A DNA stretch of 32,334 bases from Desulfobulbus propionicus (GTDB lineage Bacteria; Desulfobacterota; Dissulfuribacteria; Dissulfuribacterales; DYLC01): positions 1-32,334 of the forward strand of contig DYLC01000007.1 of assembly GCA_020722285.1 (NCBI GenBank), given 5' to 3'. Position 1 is the first letter of the stretch, and each line of letters begins with the position of its first letter. The position numbers were made by a program, and so were the translations under genes. The notes under the pieces were generated by a model. The model ran no database searches and was not told the DNA's origin. It worked only from the letters and a program-made list of their open reading frames with translations. This document shows, piece after piece, positions 1 to 7,298 of the stretch.

Positions 1-130
1 TTTGTGGATGCTCGCTGGTTTTGCGAAATACGATATCTGGCCAATCTTCTGTTAGTAACTCACCCCACCCGTGGCGGGGATTTATCATAAAGTAACTTTT
101 GACTATTTTTGCACAATTGCCGGTGAAAAT
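1..130. other. Window edge, no recognisable gene
   Basis: Frame 1 is open from base 1 to a stop at 88-90, but the 29-residue fragment has no motif I recognise and could be the tail of a cut gene or chance. A short hairpin lies at 63-79 (CCCC and CC paired with GG and GGGG around an A-C mismatch, loop CGT). It has no T-run, so it is at best a weak terminator. Nothing else is evident before the repeat that begins near 131. Confidence 0.3.
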
Positions 131-336
131 CAAAAATACGCAATTTCAACAAGTTAAGTTGAGTTACTTGGAAGAATTTTCGTTTAAGGGCAAGGCGCGA
201 GGAGGCGAAAAAGCGCAACATACTCCCTGTATGCGAGCATTTTTCGCTGACAAGCAACGCAGCCATGCCCACCCTGCTTCACAGGGTTAGGAAAGCTAAA
301 GCTTGCGAGCGAAAGGGCAATTTTTGGAACCTCCCT
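131..336 (+). repeat. Dispersed MITE-like element, copy 1
   Basis: This is a long copy of the dispersed intergenic element. It opens with a 30-bp module (131-160) that is identical to 9455-9484. It then carries the shared core, including a CCCTG/CAGGG hairpin near 269-285 and the GCTAAAGCTTGCGAGCGAAAG block. It ends in TTTTTGGAACCTCCC, the family's terminal inverted repeat. The right end stops about 8 bp before the pilC stop codon, so the pilC transcript runs directly into it. No open frame in it looks coding. Confidence 0.8.
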
Positions 337-343
337 TGATAGA

Positions 344-1558
344 TTACCCACCAACAGCACTGGCCATCTGGAATATAGGCAGATACATTGCAATAATAAT
401 CGTTCCTATTGTTCCACCCAGAAACACGACCATCAACGGCTCTATCATTGCAGTCAGACCATCAACGGCCACATCCACCTCTTCGTCATAAAAATCAGCA
501 ATCTTGTTCATCATCTGGTCGAGCGCACCTGTAGCCTCACCAACCGCTATCATCTGTACTACCATAGGGGGAAAGACCTTAGCCTCTTCCAATGGCTGGG
601 CAATGCTCTTGCCTTCAGTCACGCTTGTTTTCACCTTATAGATGGCATCCTCAATGATCTTATTGCCGGCAGTGCCTGCGGCCACATTCAGCGCCTCTAA
701 GATGGGAACACCGCTTGTGATCAATGTTCCCAAAGTCCTGGTCATCTTTGCCACAGCTACCTTTCTCAGCAATATACCAAAGATAGGGGCCTTTAAGAGA
801 TATTTGTCAATCAACTTTTTACCATTTTCCGTTTTATAATACTGCTTAAAGGCTATAACCATAGCAATAAACATTATGATGATAAAAAAGATATAATTAA
901 TCACAAAATCACTCATATTCATTACCATCTGTGTGGGCAAAGGAAGTTCTTTCCCACCTTCCTTAAATATCTTGGCAAAGGAAGGGATTACAAAAATAAG
1001 AATTACGCCCAATACCAGCACAGATATTGCAAGAACGATAGCGGGGTATGTCATTGCGCTTTTCACTTTTCTTTTCAGCCTCTGTGCCTTTTCCATATAT
1101 TGGGCAAGCCTTGCCATGACATCATCCAGGATACCACCTATTTCACCAGCTGCCACCATGTTCACATAAAGCTTGTCAAAAAGTTTCGGGTGTTTTTTGA
1201 GGGACTCGGCAAAGGTGGAACCAGTCTCTACATCAGCCTTTATTTGTGTAAGAATCTCCTTAAATTTGGGGTTATCCTGCTGCCTCGCAAGGGCGTCAAG
1301 CCCCTGGATGAGGGGAAGACCGGAGTCAATCATTGTTGAAAGCTGCCTTGTGAATATTACAATCTCATTTTGTTTTACTTTTGGGCTGAAAAAGGCTGAA
1401 AAATACTCTGCAAGCGGTTTTGTCTTGACACTGACCTTGGTTGGAACGATGCGTTTGCGTTGCAGGAGAAGCCTCAGGGTTTTTTCATCAACCGCATCCA
1501 TCTCGCCTTTTACAATCGAACCAGACGTATCCCTGCCATGATATATAAAAACTGGCAT
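344..1558 (-). CDS. pilC: Type IV pilus / type II secretion inner-membrane platform protein (PilC/GspF family)
   Basis: 404 aa, the usual length for PilC/GspF. This inner-membrane platform protein couples the cytoplasmic assembly ATPase to pilin extrusion. Two T2SSF repeats are visible, at about residues 67-190 (FTRQLSTMIDSGLPLIQGLDAL) and 270-395 (MTRTLGTLITSGVPILEALNVA). Each is followed by hydrophobic segments, giving about three membrane spans (roughly 168-190, 218-240, 375-397). The N-terminal 60 residues have the soluble VDEKTLRLLLQRKRIVP region typical of PilC. The start is well supported by a strong Shine-Dalgarno (CCTCCTTT on the plus strand, 1571-1578). No pilB, pilT or pilin gene is nearby, so it is either a solitary gene or its partners lie elsewhere. 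I favour PilC over GspF on N-terminal appearance, which does not settle it. Confidence 0.9.
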   Translation of the reverse strand: MPVFIYHGRDTSGSIVKGEMDAVDEKTLRLLLQRKRIVPTKVSVKTKPLAEYFSAFFSPKVKQNEIVIFTRQLSTMIDSGLPLIQGLDALARQQDNPKFKEILTQIKADVETGSTFAESLKKHPKLFDKLYVNMVAAGEIGGILDDVMARLAQYMEKAQRLKRKVKSAMTYPAIVLAISVLVLGVILIFVIPSFAKIFKEGGKELPLPTQMVMNMSDFVINYIFFIIIMFIAMVIAFKQYYKTENGKKLIDKYLLKAPIFGILLRKVAVAKMTRTLGTLITSGVPILEALNVAAGTAGNKIIEDAIYKVKTSVTEGKSIAQPLEEAKVFPPMVVQMIAVGEATGALDQMMNKIADFYDEEVDVAVDGLTAMIEPLMVVFLGGTIGTIIIAMYLPIFQMASAVGG

Positions 1559-1604
1559 ATCCAGTAAATCCCTCCTTTGAGAGTTTTACAAAAATGTTTT
1601 TTAG

Positions 1605-1610
1605 ATTATA
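1605..1610 (-). promoter_or_regulatory. Candidate -10 box for pilC
   Basis: On the minus strand this is a perfect TATAAT, about 47 bp upstream of the pilC start in a very AT-rich divergent gap. It predicts a leader of about 39 nt carrying the strong ribosome-binding site. The -35 at 17 bp spacing is poor (TGTAAG), so support comes mainly from the -10 match and its position. Confidence 0.35.
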
Positions 1611-1682
1611 GTTTAACTTAAATATTTCTTACATACTATTATTTATTAAATTATCGGCAATATAACAAACCTACTTGACTAT

Positions 1683-2528
1683 ATGGCACAAATCTCTGCG
1701 TTCGACGCAATTATACTCGGTATTGTGGAAGGTTTCAGTGAATTTCTTCCGATTTCTTCAACCGGACACCTGATACTTGCCTCACATCTATTGAGGCTTG
1801 ATGCCAACCCAGAGCTTAAGACTGGCATAGATGCATTTTCTATCGTCATACAATCAGGGGCATTGCTTGCGGTTTTTGGCATATATTGGGGGCATGTCAA
1901 GACAATAACGCGAGGCATCTTCATAAGAAGCAGTCAGGGACAAACCCTTGCCCTAAATCTGTTAGCAGCATTTTTGCCTGCTGTTTTCGTAGGATTAGGC
2001 TTTGGCAGTTGGATTAAGGCAAAGTTGTTTGGTCCAATGCCAGTAATCATCGCCCTTTTTGCAGGCGGTGTTTTTATGATTATCTTAGAGCAATTGCGAA
2101 GGAAAAAATACCTCGCAAGACTACAAAACCCTTTAACCATCTATGACTTAACGCTGGCAAACGCCTTTGTTATCGGCATATTTCAGTGCATTGCCATGTG
2201 GCCAGGGACAAGCCGTTCCATGATTACGATGGTTGCAGCGTTATTGATCGGATGCAGCCCTCTTGCCGCTGCTGAATTCAGTTTTTTGCTTGCGCTTCCA
2301 ACGCTTGGGGCAGCCACTGCCTATGATTTTTTAAAACATGGAAAAGATATCCTAAGTGTAGCAGGCAGTTCTGGGCTTTGTTTGGGTTTTGTATTTTCCT
2401 TTTTAGTGGCTTGGCTTAGCGTCAAGGGCTTCATATCCTTTATCGCTCGCTTTGGTATGTCAGCTTTTGGGTGGTACAGGATAGCAATTGCCATCATCAT
2501 GTTTATATTGCTTACAGGAAAGTTTTAA
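1683..2528 (+). CDS. uppP: Undecaprenyl-diphosphatase (UppP/BacA)
   Basis: 281 aa integral-membrane enzyme that dephosphorylates undecaprenyl diphosphate, recycling the lipid carrier for peptidoglycan and other surface polymers. Overproduction in other bacteria gives bacitracin resistance. Both family signatures are present: the glutamate-rich GIVEGFSEFLPISSTGH near residues 13-29 and PGTSRSM near 174-180. Several hydrophobic helices fill the rest. Divergent from pilC. No Shine-Dalgarno precedes the ATG. A possible -10 (TATAAC, 1661-1666) would give a leader of about 10 nt, so initiation may be close to leaderless. Confidence 0.95.
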   Translation: MAQISAFDAIILGIVEGFSEFLPISSTGHLILASHLLRLDANPELKTGIDAFSIVIQSGALLAVFGIYWGHVKTITRGIFIRSSQGQTLALNLLAAFLPAVFVGLGFGSWIKAKLFGPMPVIIALFAGGVFMIILEQLRRKKYLARLQNPLTIYDLTLANAFVIGIFQCIAMWPGTSRSMITMVAALLIGCSPLAAAEFSFLLALPTLGAATAYDFLKHGKDILSVAGSSGLCLGFVFSFLVAWLSVKGFISFIARFGMSAFGWYRIAIAIIMFILLTGKF

Positions 2529-2557
2529 AAATTGATCTTTTGCTCAATGACTATGTT

Positions 2558-2658
2558 ATTTTCCGGCGGAAAATGCTCACAGACAAGGAGTATGCTGTGC
2601 TTTTCAGCCTCAAAATGCCTTGCCCTTGAACAAAATCTCTAATTTTTGGAACCTCCCT
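2558..2658 (-). repeat. Dispersed element, copy 2 (partial), with 17-bp palindrome at its edge
   Basis: This copy is reverse-oriented relative to copy 1 for its core (AAAATGCTCACA, GAGTATGCTGTGC, GCCTTGCC blocks). It ends at 2658 with TTTTTGGAACCTCCC. The half bearing the CCCTG/CAGGG hairpin is missing. At its left edge, 2558-2574 is a perfect inverted repeat (ATTTTCCG, centre G, CGGAAAAT) lying 30 bp past the uppP stop. It could act as an RNA hairpin at the uppP 3' end, but no T-run follows it. Confidence 0.65.
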
Positions 2659-2684
2659 TACAAATTCATTTTAGGAAGAAAATT

Positions 2685-4127
2685 ATGACTGAAAAAACGC
2701 TTTCAAAAGCTGAACACAAAAAACTGACAAAAGAACTCACAAAGACACGAAAGCATGTTTGGACACTGCTTGATGAAAAAGAAAAACAAAATGTCCTGAC
2801 CTACGCGCAAGCATACAAGGACTTTATTACTGCTGCAAAAACCGAACGGGAATCTGTGATGTTTCTCGAAGCAAAGGCAAAGGATATGGGATTTGTCCAC
2901 CTTGTTGCTGCCAGTAAAGATGACAGGCTCTTAATGAAAAATATCAGAGGCAAAAGCCTTGCCTTGATTGTGCTTGGCAAAGCCCCTCTTACAAACGGTG
3001 TGCGCATAGTTGCCTCACACATTGACGCCCCACGCATAGATCTGAAGCAAAATCCCGTGTATGAAGACCTGAGCATGGTATTTTTGAAAACCCACTACTA
3101 TGGCGGCATCAAGAAGTTTCACTGGGTTGCAAGGCCGTTAAGCCTGCATGGCGTTGTGTTTAAACAGGATGGAACGCAGGTTCAGATAACCATCGGAGAG
3201 AAGGCGGATGACCCTGTCGTTACCATTAACGACCTGCTGCCACATCTTGCTTCAAAGGTGCAGGGTGACAAGAAGATTTCTGAGGCTGTGCCTGCTGAAA
3301 AGCTTAATGTGCTCGTTGGAGGCTATCCATTGGCAGCGCCTGAAGAGGCAAAAGATGTGGTCAAACTCGGCATCTTGAAGCTGCTTCATGACACTTATGG
3401 GATAATTGAAGAAGACTTGGTAAGCGCTGAAATAGAGATCGTACCAGCAGGCGAGGCAAGGGATGTGGGGTTTGACAGGGCATTTGTGGGAGGCTATGGG
3501 CAAGATGATCGTTCATGCACATATGCCTCGTTTGCAGCCTTAAGCGAGCTTATAAATACAAATAAACAGCCAGAGCAGACCTCCATAGCCTTATTTATGG
3601 ACAAAGAGGAGATTGGAAGCGATGGTAATACAGGGGCAAAATCCCGCCTGCTTGAGCTTATTCTCTATGACCTGTCGCGTCACACACAGGAAAAGATTGA
3701 ACCGGATACAGCCCTTCGCATCATGGCTGCATCCAGGGCAATCTCTGCCGATGTAACAGCAGGCATTGACCCTGACTATCAGGATGTGCATGAAAAGAGA
3801 AACGACGCACTGATAGGACATGGCATCTGCCTGACCAAATACACTGGCTCAAGGGGTAAATCCTCTGCCAACGACGCCCATGCAGAGTATCTGGGCTGGA
3901 TTAGAGGGGTTTGGAATGAAGCAAAGGTAATCTGGCAGGCAGGCGAGCTTGGCAAGGTGGATGAAGGTGGCGGTGGCACAGTCGCCAAATATCTTGCATG
4001 GTATGGAATGGATGTTGTAGATGCGGGTACACCACTTTTGAGCATGCACGCTCCTTTTGAAATCGCACACAAGGCAGACCTTTACATGACCTATAAGGCG
4101 TATCTCGCCTTTTATGAGGCAAAATAG
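2685..4127 (+). CDS. apeA: M18 family aminopeptidase
   Basis: 480 aa cytosolic metallo-aminopeptidase of the M18 (aspartyl aminopeptidase) family. These form large tetrahedral assemblies that trim N-terminal, often acidic, residues from peptides. Putative dinuclear-zinc ligands lie in the expected order: H112 (ASHIDAPR), D274 (GQDDRSCT), the E308-E309 pair (DKEEIGSDG), D356 (SADVTAG) and H455 (SMHAPFEI). I chose the ATG at 2685, which has an AGGAAG ribosome-binding site at 2673-2678. A TTG at 2646 in the same frame would start inside the repeat element and add 13 atypical residues. It sits alone, convergent with hemW. The symbol follows common use for bacterial M18 enzymes; substrate preference cannot be read from sequence. 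Confidence 0.88.
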   Translation: MTEKTLSKAEHKKLTKELTKTRKHVWTLLDEKEKQNVLTYAQAYKDFITAAKTERESVMFLEAKAKDMGFVHLVAASKDDRLLMKNIRGKSLALIVLGKAPLTNGVRIVASHIDAPRIDLKQNPVYEDLSMVFLKTHYYGGIKKFHWVARPLSLHGVVFKQDGTQVQITIGEKADDPVVTINDLLPHLASKVQGDKKISEAVPAEKLNVLVGGYPLAAPEEAKDVVKLGILKLLHDTYGIIEEDLVSAEIEIVPAGEARDVGFDRAFVGGYGQDDRSCTYASFAALSELINTNKQPEQTSIALFMDKEEIGSDGNTGAKSRLLELILYDLSRHTQEKIEPDTALRIMAASRAISADVTAGIDPDYQDVHEKRNDALIGHGICLTKYTGSRGKSSANDAHAEYLGWIRGVWNEAKVIWQAGELGKVDEGGGGTVAKYLAWYGMDVVDAGTPLLSMHAPFEIAHKADLYMTYKAYLAFYEAK

Positions 4128-4150
4128 CGCATTCTTAAACACGTGTCAGC

Positions 4151-4192
4151 ACATGAGGTCATTGGTAAGGCAGATTGCCTTTGACCTCATGT
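4151..4192. terminator. Composite hairpin between convergent apeA and hemW
   Basis: Perfect 11-bp outer arms (ACATGAGGTCA at 4151-4161, TGACCTCATGT at 4182-4192) enclose a second perfect 6-bp stem (AAGGCA at 4167-4172, TGCCTT at 4176-4181, loop GAT). A 5-nt bulge lies on one side. It fills the 76-bp convergent gap, so it would form in both transcripts. No clear U-tract follows on either strand, so it may stabilise 3' ends or work as a bidirectional terminator. Confidence 0.65.
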
Positions 4193-4203
4193 TCGTTTGC
4201 GCG

Positions 4204-5343
4204 TCATACCATCTCCGCCAACACGATATTGGCAAGCCGCCTGCCCTTGCGGGTTAGACTTAAGGTGTTATCGGTTTTTTGCAAAAGTCCCAGCGCTTCA
4301 TGTCGTTTGATGACATCGGCATAATGTGCAAATACATCCATATCAAACTCTAAAGAAAGTGCTGTTAATTCAACGCCTTGTGTCATGCGAAGCCCAAGCA
4401 TCATCCTCTCGCCAAGCCTTTGCCTTTTATCTAAATGCTCCTGCCAGGCAACAGGCTTTATGCCCTGCTCAATCATGGAAATATACTTCAATATATCTGT
4501 TACATTTCCAATTCTCTGTTGTCCCAAATAAGACACAGCCGACACGCCAACCCCAACATACTCTTCACCTTGCCAATATTTTAAGTTATGACGACAAAAA
4601 TGCCCTTTTTTGGCAAAATTAGATATTTCATATTGAATATAGCCTGCCTCGTTCAGCATGTCCTCAGTTGCGTCAGTCAAAGCCTCCCTAAGCTCCTCAT
4701 CAGGCAGGGTCAGCGCTCCTGAATGTAACTTTTGTTCAAGAGGGGTGCCTTTTTCAATAGTCAGTTCATAGGCAGATATGTGATGAGGCTCCATCTCTAT
4801 CGTCCTTAGAAGTTCCTCTTTCCAGACAGCCAACGTCTGATCATGCCAGCCATAGATCAAATCCATACTAACAGAGGAAAAATTCAATGTTTTTGCAAGC
4901 TCAAGCGCCTCCACAGCCTGCCTGACATCATGTTGCCTGCCAAGTTGTCTCAGTCCTTTATTTGATAATGACTGCACCCCGATGCTTAATCTTGTCACGC
5001 CAGCATCTTTAAGCATCAAAAGAGCCTCTTTTGTAACTGTGCCAGGATTTGCCTCCACAGTCACCTCAGGTGAGATATCCCAATTGCAACCCTCAAATAT
5101 CTCAGCTATAATTGTTGTCAGCTTGGTGGCGTTTAATGCAGTTGGTGTGCCTCCGCCAATATAGAGCGTGTCAAAAAAGCTCATTGCGATTGAGGGTTGA
5201 GCCTTATTGCTACGCTGCTTTATCTCCTGTGTCAAAGCATTTAGATATCTTTCTTGAATATGCTCAGGCCAAACGCCTGAAACAAAGTCACAATAAGGGC
5301 ATTTGGACTTACAAAAAGGTATATGAACATAGAATCCATGCAT
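4204..5343 (-). CDS. hemW: HemW-type radical SAM protein (CPO-like)
   Basis: 379 aa, matching HemW, a radical-SAM homologue of oxygen-independent coproporphyrinogen III oxidase that is thought to act as a heme chaperone. The cluster motif is C11-x3-C15-x2-C18 followed by D and F20 (FCKSKCPYCDF). The F in place of a fourth cysteine is typical of HemW rather than HemN. A glycine-rich SAM-binding segment (LYIGGGTPTALN) and the HemW-type C-terminal winged region (LGLRMTQGVEL) are present. I chose the ATG at 5343 because the motif then sits at the N-terminus and an AAGGA lies just upstream. Longer in-frame extension to 5427 adds 28 residues not seen in the family and overlaps the glnA leader. It is divergent from glnA with a 96-bp gap. 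Confidence 0.9.
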   Translation of the reverse strand: MHGFYVHIPFCKSKCPYCDFVSGVWPEHIQERYLNALTQEIKQRSNKAQPSIAMSFFDTLYIGGGTPTALNATKLTTIIAEIFEGCNWDISPEVTVEANPGTVTKEALLMLKDAGVTRLSIGVQSLSNKGLRQLGRQHDVRQAVEALELAKTLNFSSVSMDLIYGWHDQTLAVWKEELLRTIEMEPHHISAYELTIEKGTPLEQKLHSGALTLPDEELREALTDATEDMLNEAGYIQYEISNFAKKGHFCRHNLKYWQGEEYVGVGVSAVSYLGQQRIGNVTDILKYISMIEQGIKPVAWQEHLDKRQRLGERMMLGLRMTQGVELTALSLEFDMDVFAHYADVIKRHEALGLLQKTDNTLSLTRKGRRLANIVLAEMV

Positions 5344-5439
5344 TATAATGTCCTTACTTATCCATAAAAAAAGGTATTTTACGGCATAACTTAAGAAACT
5401 TCCCAATTTTGATGTAAAATCAAACACAAGGAGAACATA

Positions 5440-6768
5440 ATGACAAGAGATGAAATTTTAAAGATTGTAAAAGAAGAAAACGTCAACTTTTTCAGGGTGC
5501 AATTCACTGACATCTTTGGAATGATCAAAAATGTTGCAATCCCACGCAGCCAACTTGAAAAGGTATTGGATGGCAAGATGATGTTTGACGGCTCATCTAT
5601 CAATGGTTTTGCAAGGATTGAAGAGTCTGACATGTATCTGAAGCCTGATTATGACACGTTCTGTGTGCTTCCCTGGAGGACAAAAGATGGCTCTTCAGCA
5701 GCACGCATAATCTGTGACATTACGCTTCCAAATGGCGATCCGTTTGTTGGTTGTCCTCGCTACAACCTCAAAAGGGTTATGGCTGAGGCTGAAAAGACTG
5801 GCTACAGGATGAATGTCGGCACTGAATGCGAATTTTTCTTCTTCAATCTGGACGAAAAGGGTAATCCTACCACAAACACCCATGATGTTGCTGGTTATTT
5901 CAGCGTTGATCCAGAGGATCACGGTATCAACTGTCGTCGCGAGATCATCTTGACCCTTGAGGCTATAGGCTTTGAAATAGAGGCATCCCACCACGAGGTT
6001 GCAGAAGGACAACATGAGATCAACTTCAAGTATGCTGATGCGCTTACGGCTGCTGACAACACAGTGACCTTTAAGTGGGTTGTCAAGAACATAGCGCGTA
6101 AGTATGGCCTGCACGCCACCTTTATGCCAAAGCCAGTATTTGGCATAAATGGTTCAGGAATGCACACAAACCAGTCACTTTTTACACTTGACGGACAGAA
6201 CGCATTTTTTGATGAAAATACCCCGATGCAGCTTAGCCAGGTGGCAAGAGCCTATGTAGCAGGGCTTTTGAAGCATGCAAGGGGCATGGCGGCTGTGACC
6301 AATCCTCTTGTAAACTCTTACAAACGTCTTGTGCCAGGCTATGAAGCGCCTGTCTATGTGGCATGGTCATCATCCAACAGGAGCGCCCTTGTCAGAATCC
6401 CAGCCTCGCGCGGCATGGGCACTCGTTGTGAGCTTCGTTGCCCTGACCCAACCTGCAATCCATACCTCGCCTTTGCCCTCATGCTCAATGCAGGACTTGA
6501 CGGCGTGGTGAACAAAATCCAACCGCCTCCAACGACTGATCAAAACATCTACAAGATGACAGCAGAAGAAAAGGCTGCTAAAAATATTATGAGTATGCCT
6601 GCATCCCTGAAGGAGGCGTTGGAAGAGTTCAAAAACAACCCTATTGCAAAGTCCACACTTGGTGACCACATCTTTGAAAAGTATGTGAGTGCAAAGGAAA
6701 AGGAGTGGGATAAGTTCAGGATCAGCATTACTGACTGGGAGACTGAAAACTACCTGTCAATTTACTAA
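5440..6768 (+). CDS. glnA: Glutamine synthetase type I (GSI-alpha subtype)
   Basis: 442 aa cytosolic dodecameric enzyme making glutamine from glutamate, ammonia and ATP. It reads very like Firmicutes/Thermotoga GlnA: beta-grasp at residues 15-100, then the catalytic domain with [21 protein letters not shown], and [13 protein letters not shown]. The length and the segment [13 protein letters not shown] fit GSI-alpha, which lacks the adenylylation tyrosine loop and the roughly 25-residue insert of GSI-beta. R59 in GFARIEESD aligns with B. subtilis Arg62, which is needed for glutamine feedback inhibition. This suggests control by feedback rather than by GlnE. Ribosome-binding site AAGGAG at 5428-5433. 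A possible -10 (TAAAAT, 5415-5420) lies close upstream; I see no sigma54 site here. Confidence 0.96.
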   Translation: MTRDEILKIVKEENVNFFRVQFTDIFGMIKNVAIPRSQLEKVLDGKMMFDGSSINGFARIEESDMYLKPDYDTFCVLPWRTKDGSSAARIICDITLPNGDPFVGCPRYNLKRVMAEAEKTGYRMNVGTECEFFFFNLDEKGNPTTNTHDVAGYFSVDPEDHGINCRREIILTLEAIGFEIEASHHEVAEGQHEINFKYADALTAADNTVTFKWVVKNIARKYGLHATFMPKPVFGINGSGMHTNQSLFTLDGQNAFFDENTPMQLSQVARAYVAGLLKHARGMAAVTNPLVNSYKRLVPGYEAPVYVAWSSSNRSALVRIPASRGMGTRCELRCPDPTCNPYLAFALMLNAGLDGVVNKIQPPPTTDQNIYKMTAEEKAAKNIMSMPASLKEALEEFKNNPIAKSTLGDHIFEKYVSAKEKEWDKFRISITDWETENYLSIY

Positions 6769-6789
6769 GTGTATCCCCATGAATATCTA

Positions 6790-6860
6790 CAAATGCTCAC
6801 ATACAGGAAGTATGCTGCGCTTTTCAGTCTCTTCACGCCTTGCCATCAACAAGATTACAA
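6790..6860 (-). repeat. Dispersed element, copy 3 (eroded fragment)
   Basis: Contains the core blocks AAATGCTCACATACAGG, AGTATGCTGCGCTTTTCAG and CACGCCTTGCCATC in reverse orientation. Both terminal inverted repeats and the CCCTG/CAGGG hairpin are missing. It starts 21 bp after the glnA stop and runs up to the direct repeats at 6857-6897. Confidence 0.6.
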
Positions 6861-6897
6861 AAATGTAGAAAAATAACAACAAAATTGTAGAAAAATA
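6857..6897 (+). promoter_or_regulatory. Paired direct repeats, candidate activator binding sites for glnN
   Basis: Two 19-bp copies, at 6857-6875 and 6879-6897, differ at one base (consensus ACAAAAWTGTAGAAAAATA). They repeat with a 22-bp period, about two helical turns, placing them on the same DNA face. Each contains a small dyad (ACA...TGT). They lie about 80-100 bp upstream of the predicted sigma54 start site, the usual place for enhancer-binding-protein sites. They do not match NtrC sites. The nearest NifA-type half-site pair (TGT at 6864, ACA at 6876) has spacing 9, not the canonical 10. Which protein binds is unknown. Confidence 0.5.
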
Positions 6898-6915
6898 TTT
6901 GCTTTTAAAGGTAAC

Positions 6916-6930
6916 ATGCTTACAAAGCAT
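6916..6930 (+). promoter_or_regulatory. Dyad upstream of the sigma54 promoter
   Basis: Perfect 6-bp arms ATGCTT and AAGCAT around ACA, ending 11 bp before the -24 element. The ACA spacer is the same as that of the larger palindrome at 6957-6979. Possible regulator site or small hairpin; function not evident. Confidence 0.35.
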
Positions 6931-6940
6931 CATTTTTAAA

Positions 6941-6957
6941 TTGGCACTTTTTTTGCT
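6941..6957 (+). promoter_or_regulatory. Sigma54 (RpoN) -24/-12 promoter for glnN
   Basis: TTGGCAC, five T, then TTGCT matches the established consensus TGGCAC-N5-TTGCW at every defined position. The GG (6943-6944) and GC (6955-6956) are exactly 12 bp apart. The start site would fall near 6968. It points towards glnN, giving a leader of about 330 nt that includes repeat copy 4. The upstream direct repeats supply candidate activator sites, and a NifA-type sigma54 activator is encoded just past glnN. Confidence 0.8.
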
Positions 6958-6979
6958 TTTACTTAAACATTAAGTAAAA
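6957..6979 (+). promoter_or_regulatory. Perfect palindrome centred on the predicted glnN start site
   Basis: Arms TTTTACTTAA (6957-6966) and TTAAGTAAAA (6970-6979) are perfectly complementary around ACA. The centre (6968) coincides with the +1 predicted from the sigma54 element. It overlaps the last base of the -12 element. This is the geometry of an operator whose bound protein would block open-complex formation. An RNA hairpin at the 5' end of the transcript is the alternative, though half or less of the stem would be transcribed. It is not a motif I can assign to a known regulator family. Confidence 0.6.
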
Positions 6980-7098
6980 TTTAAAGGCACAATTAACAAC
7001 ACGATACGAGATGTTCAAGATTACAGCCAAATGACACATAATTTTTTTGTAACTATCCAATATAATGCCAAAAAACGAACGAAAACCACTGTACTGTA

Positions 7099-7268
7099 GG
7101 GATATTACAAAAAATGCCCTTTCGCTCGCAAGCTTTAGCTTTCCTAACCCTGTGAAGCAGGGTGGGCATGGCTGCGTTGCTTTTCAACGAAAAAATCACA
7201 TACAGGGAGTATTTTTCGCCTTCTCACGCCTTGCCATCGAACAAAATTTCTAATTTCTGAAACTTCCC
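7099..7268 (-). repeat. Dispersed MITE-like element, copy 4 (complete), in the glnN leader
   Basis: 170-bp complete copy in reverse orientation. The ends read GGGATATTACAAAAAAT and, on the other strand, GGGAAGTTTCAGAAATT (12 of 17 match). TA immediately flanks both ends (7097-7098 and 7269-7270), as expected for a TA target duplication. The internal CCCTG/CAGGG hairpin is at about 7149-7163. A 62-codon frame crossing it from 7065 has no ribosome-binding site and is repeat-derived. Confidence 0.85.
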
Positions 7269-7274
7269 TATAAT
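7269..7274 (+). promoter_or_regulatory. Candidate secondary -10 for glnN at the repeat junction
   Basis: Perfect TATAAT made by the TA flank of repeat copy 4 plus host sequence, 25 bp upstream of the glnN ATG. A start near 7281 would give an 18-nt leader including the ribosome-binding site. The -35 region inside the repeat (TTTCTA at 16-bp spacing) is weak. Confidence 0.35.
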
Positions 7275-7298
7275 AAAATCTTTCTTAAGGAGAGCATA

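Noticed and set aside
184-393. 69-codon minus-strand frame over repeat copy 1, with a stretch resembling that in the frame at 7065-7253
   Set aside because: The shared peptide is just the translation of the repeat element. The frames start at different places, lack ribosome-binding sites and are broken in other copies.
5387-5404. Possible solo terminal repeat (AAGAAACTTCCC) between hemW and glnA
   Set aside because: Only about ten bases resemble the element end and no core sequence is attached; it could be chance.
6864-6878. NifA upstream activator sequence (TGT-N10-ACA)
   Set aside because: The only pair upstream of glnN has a 9-bp spacer, so it does not meet the consensus. The direct repeats are reported instead.
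7065-7253. 62-codon frame preceded by a TATAAT at 7061-7066, upstream of glnN
   Set aside because: It has no ribosome-binding site, consists mostly of repeat copy 4, and the TATAAT has no acceptable -35 partner.
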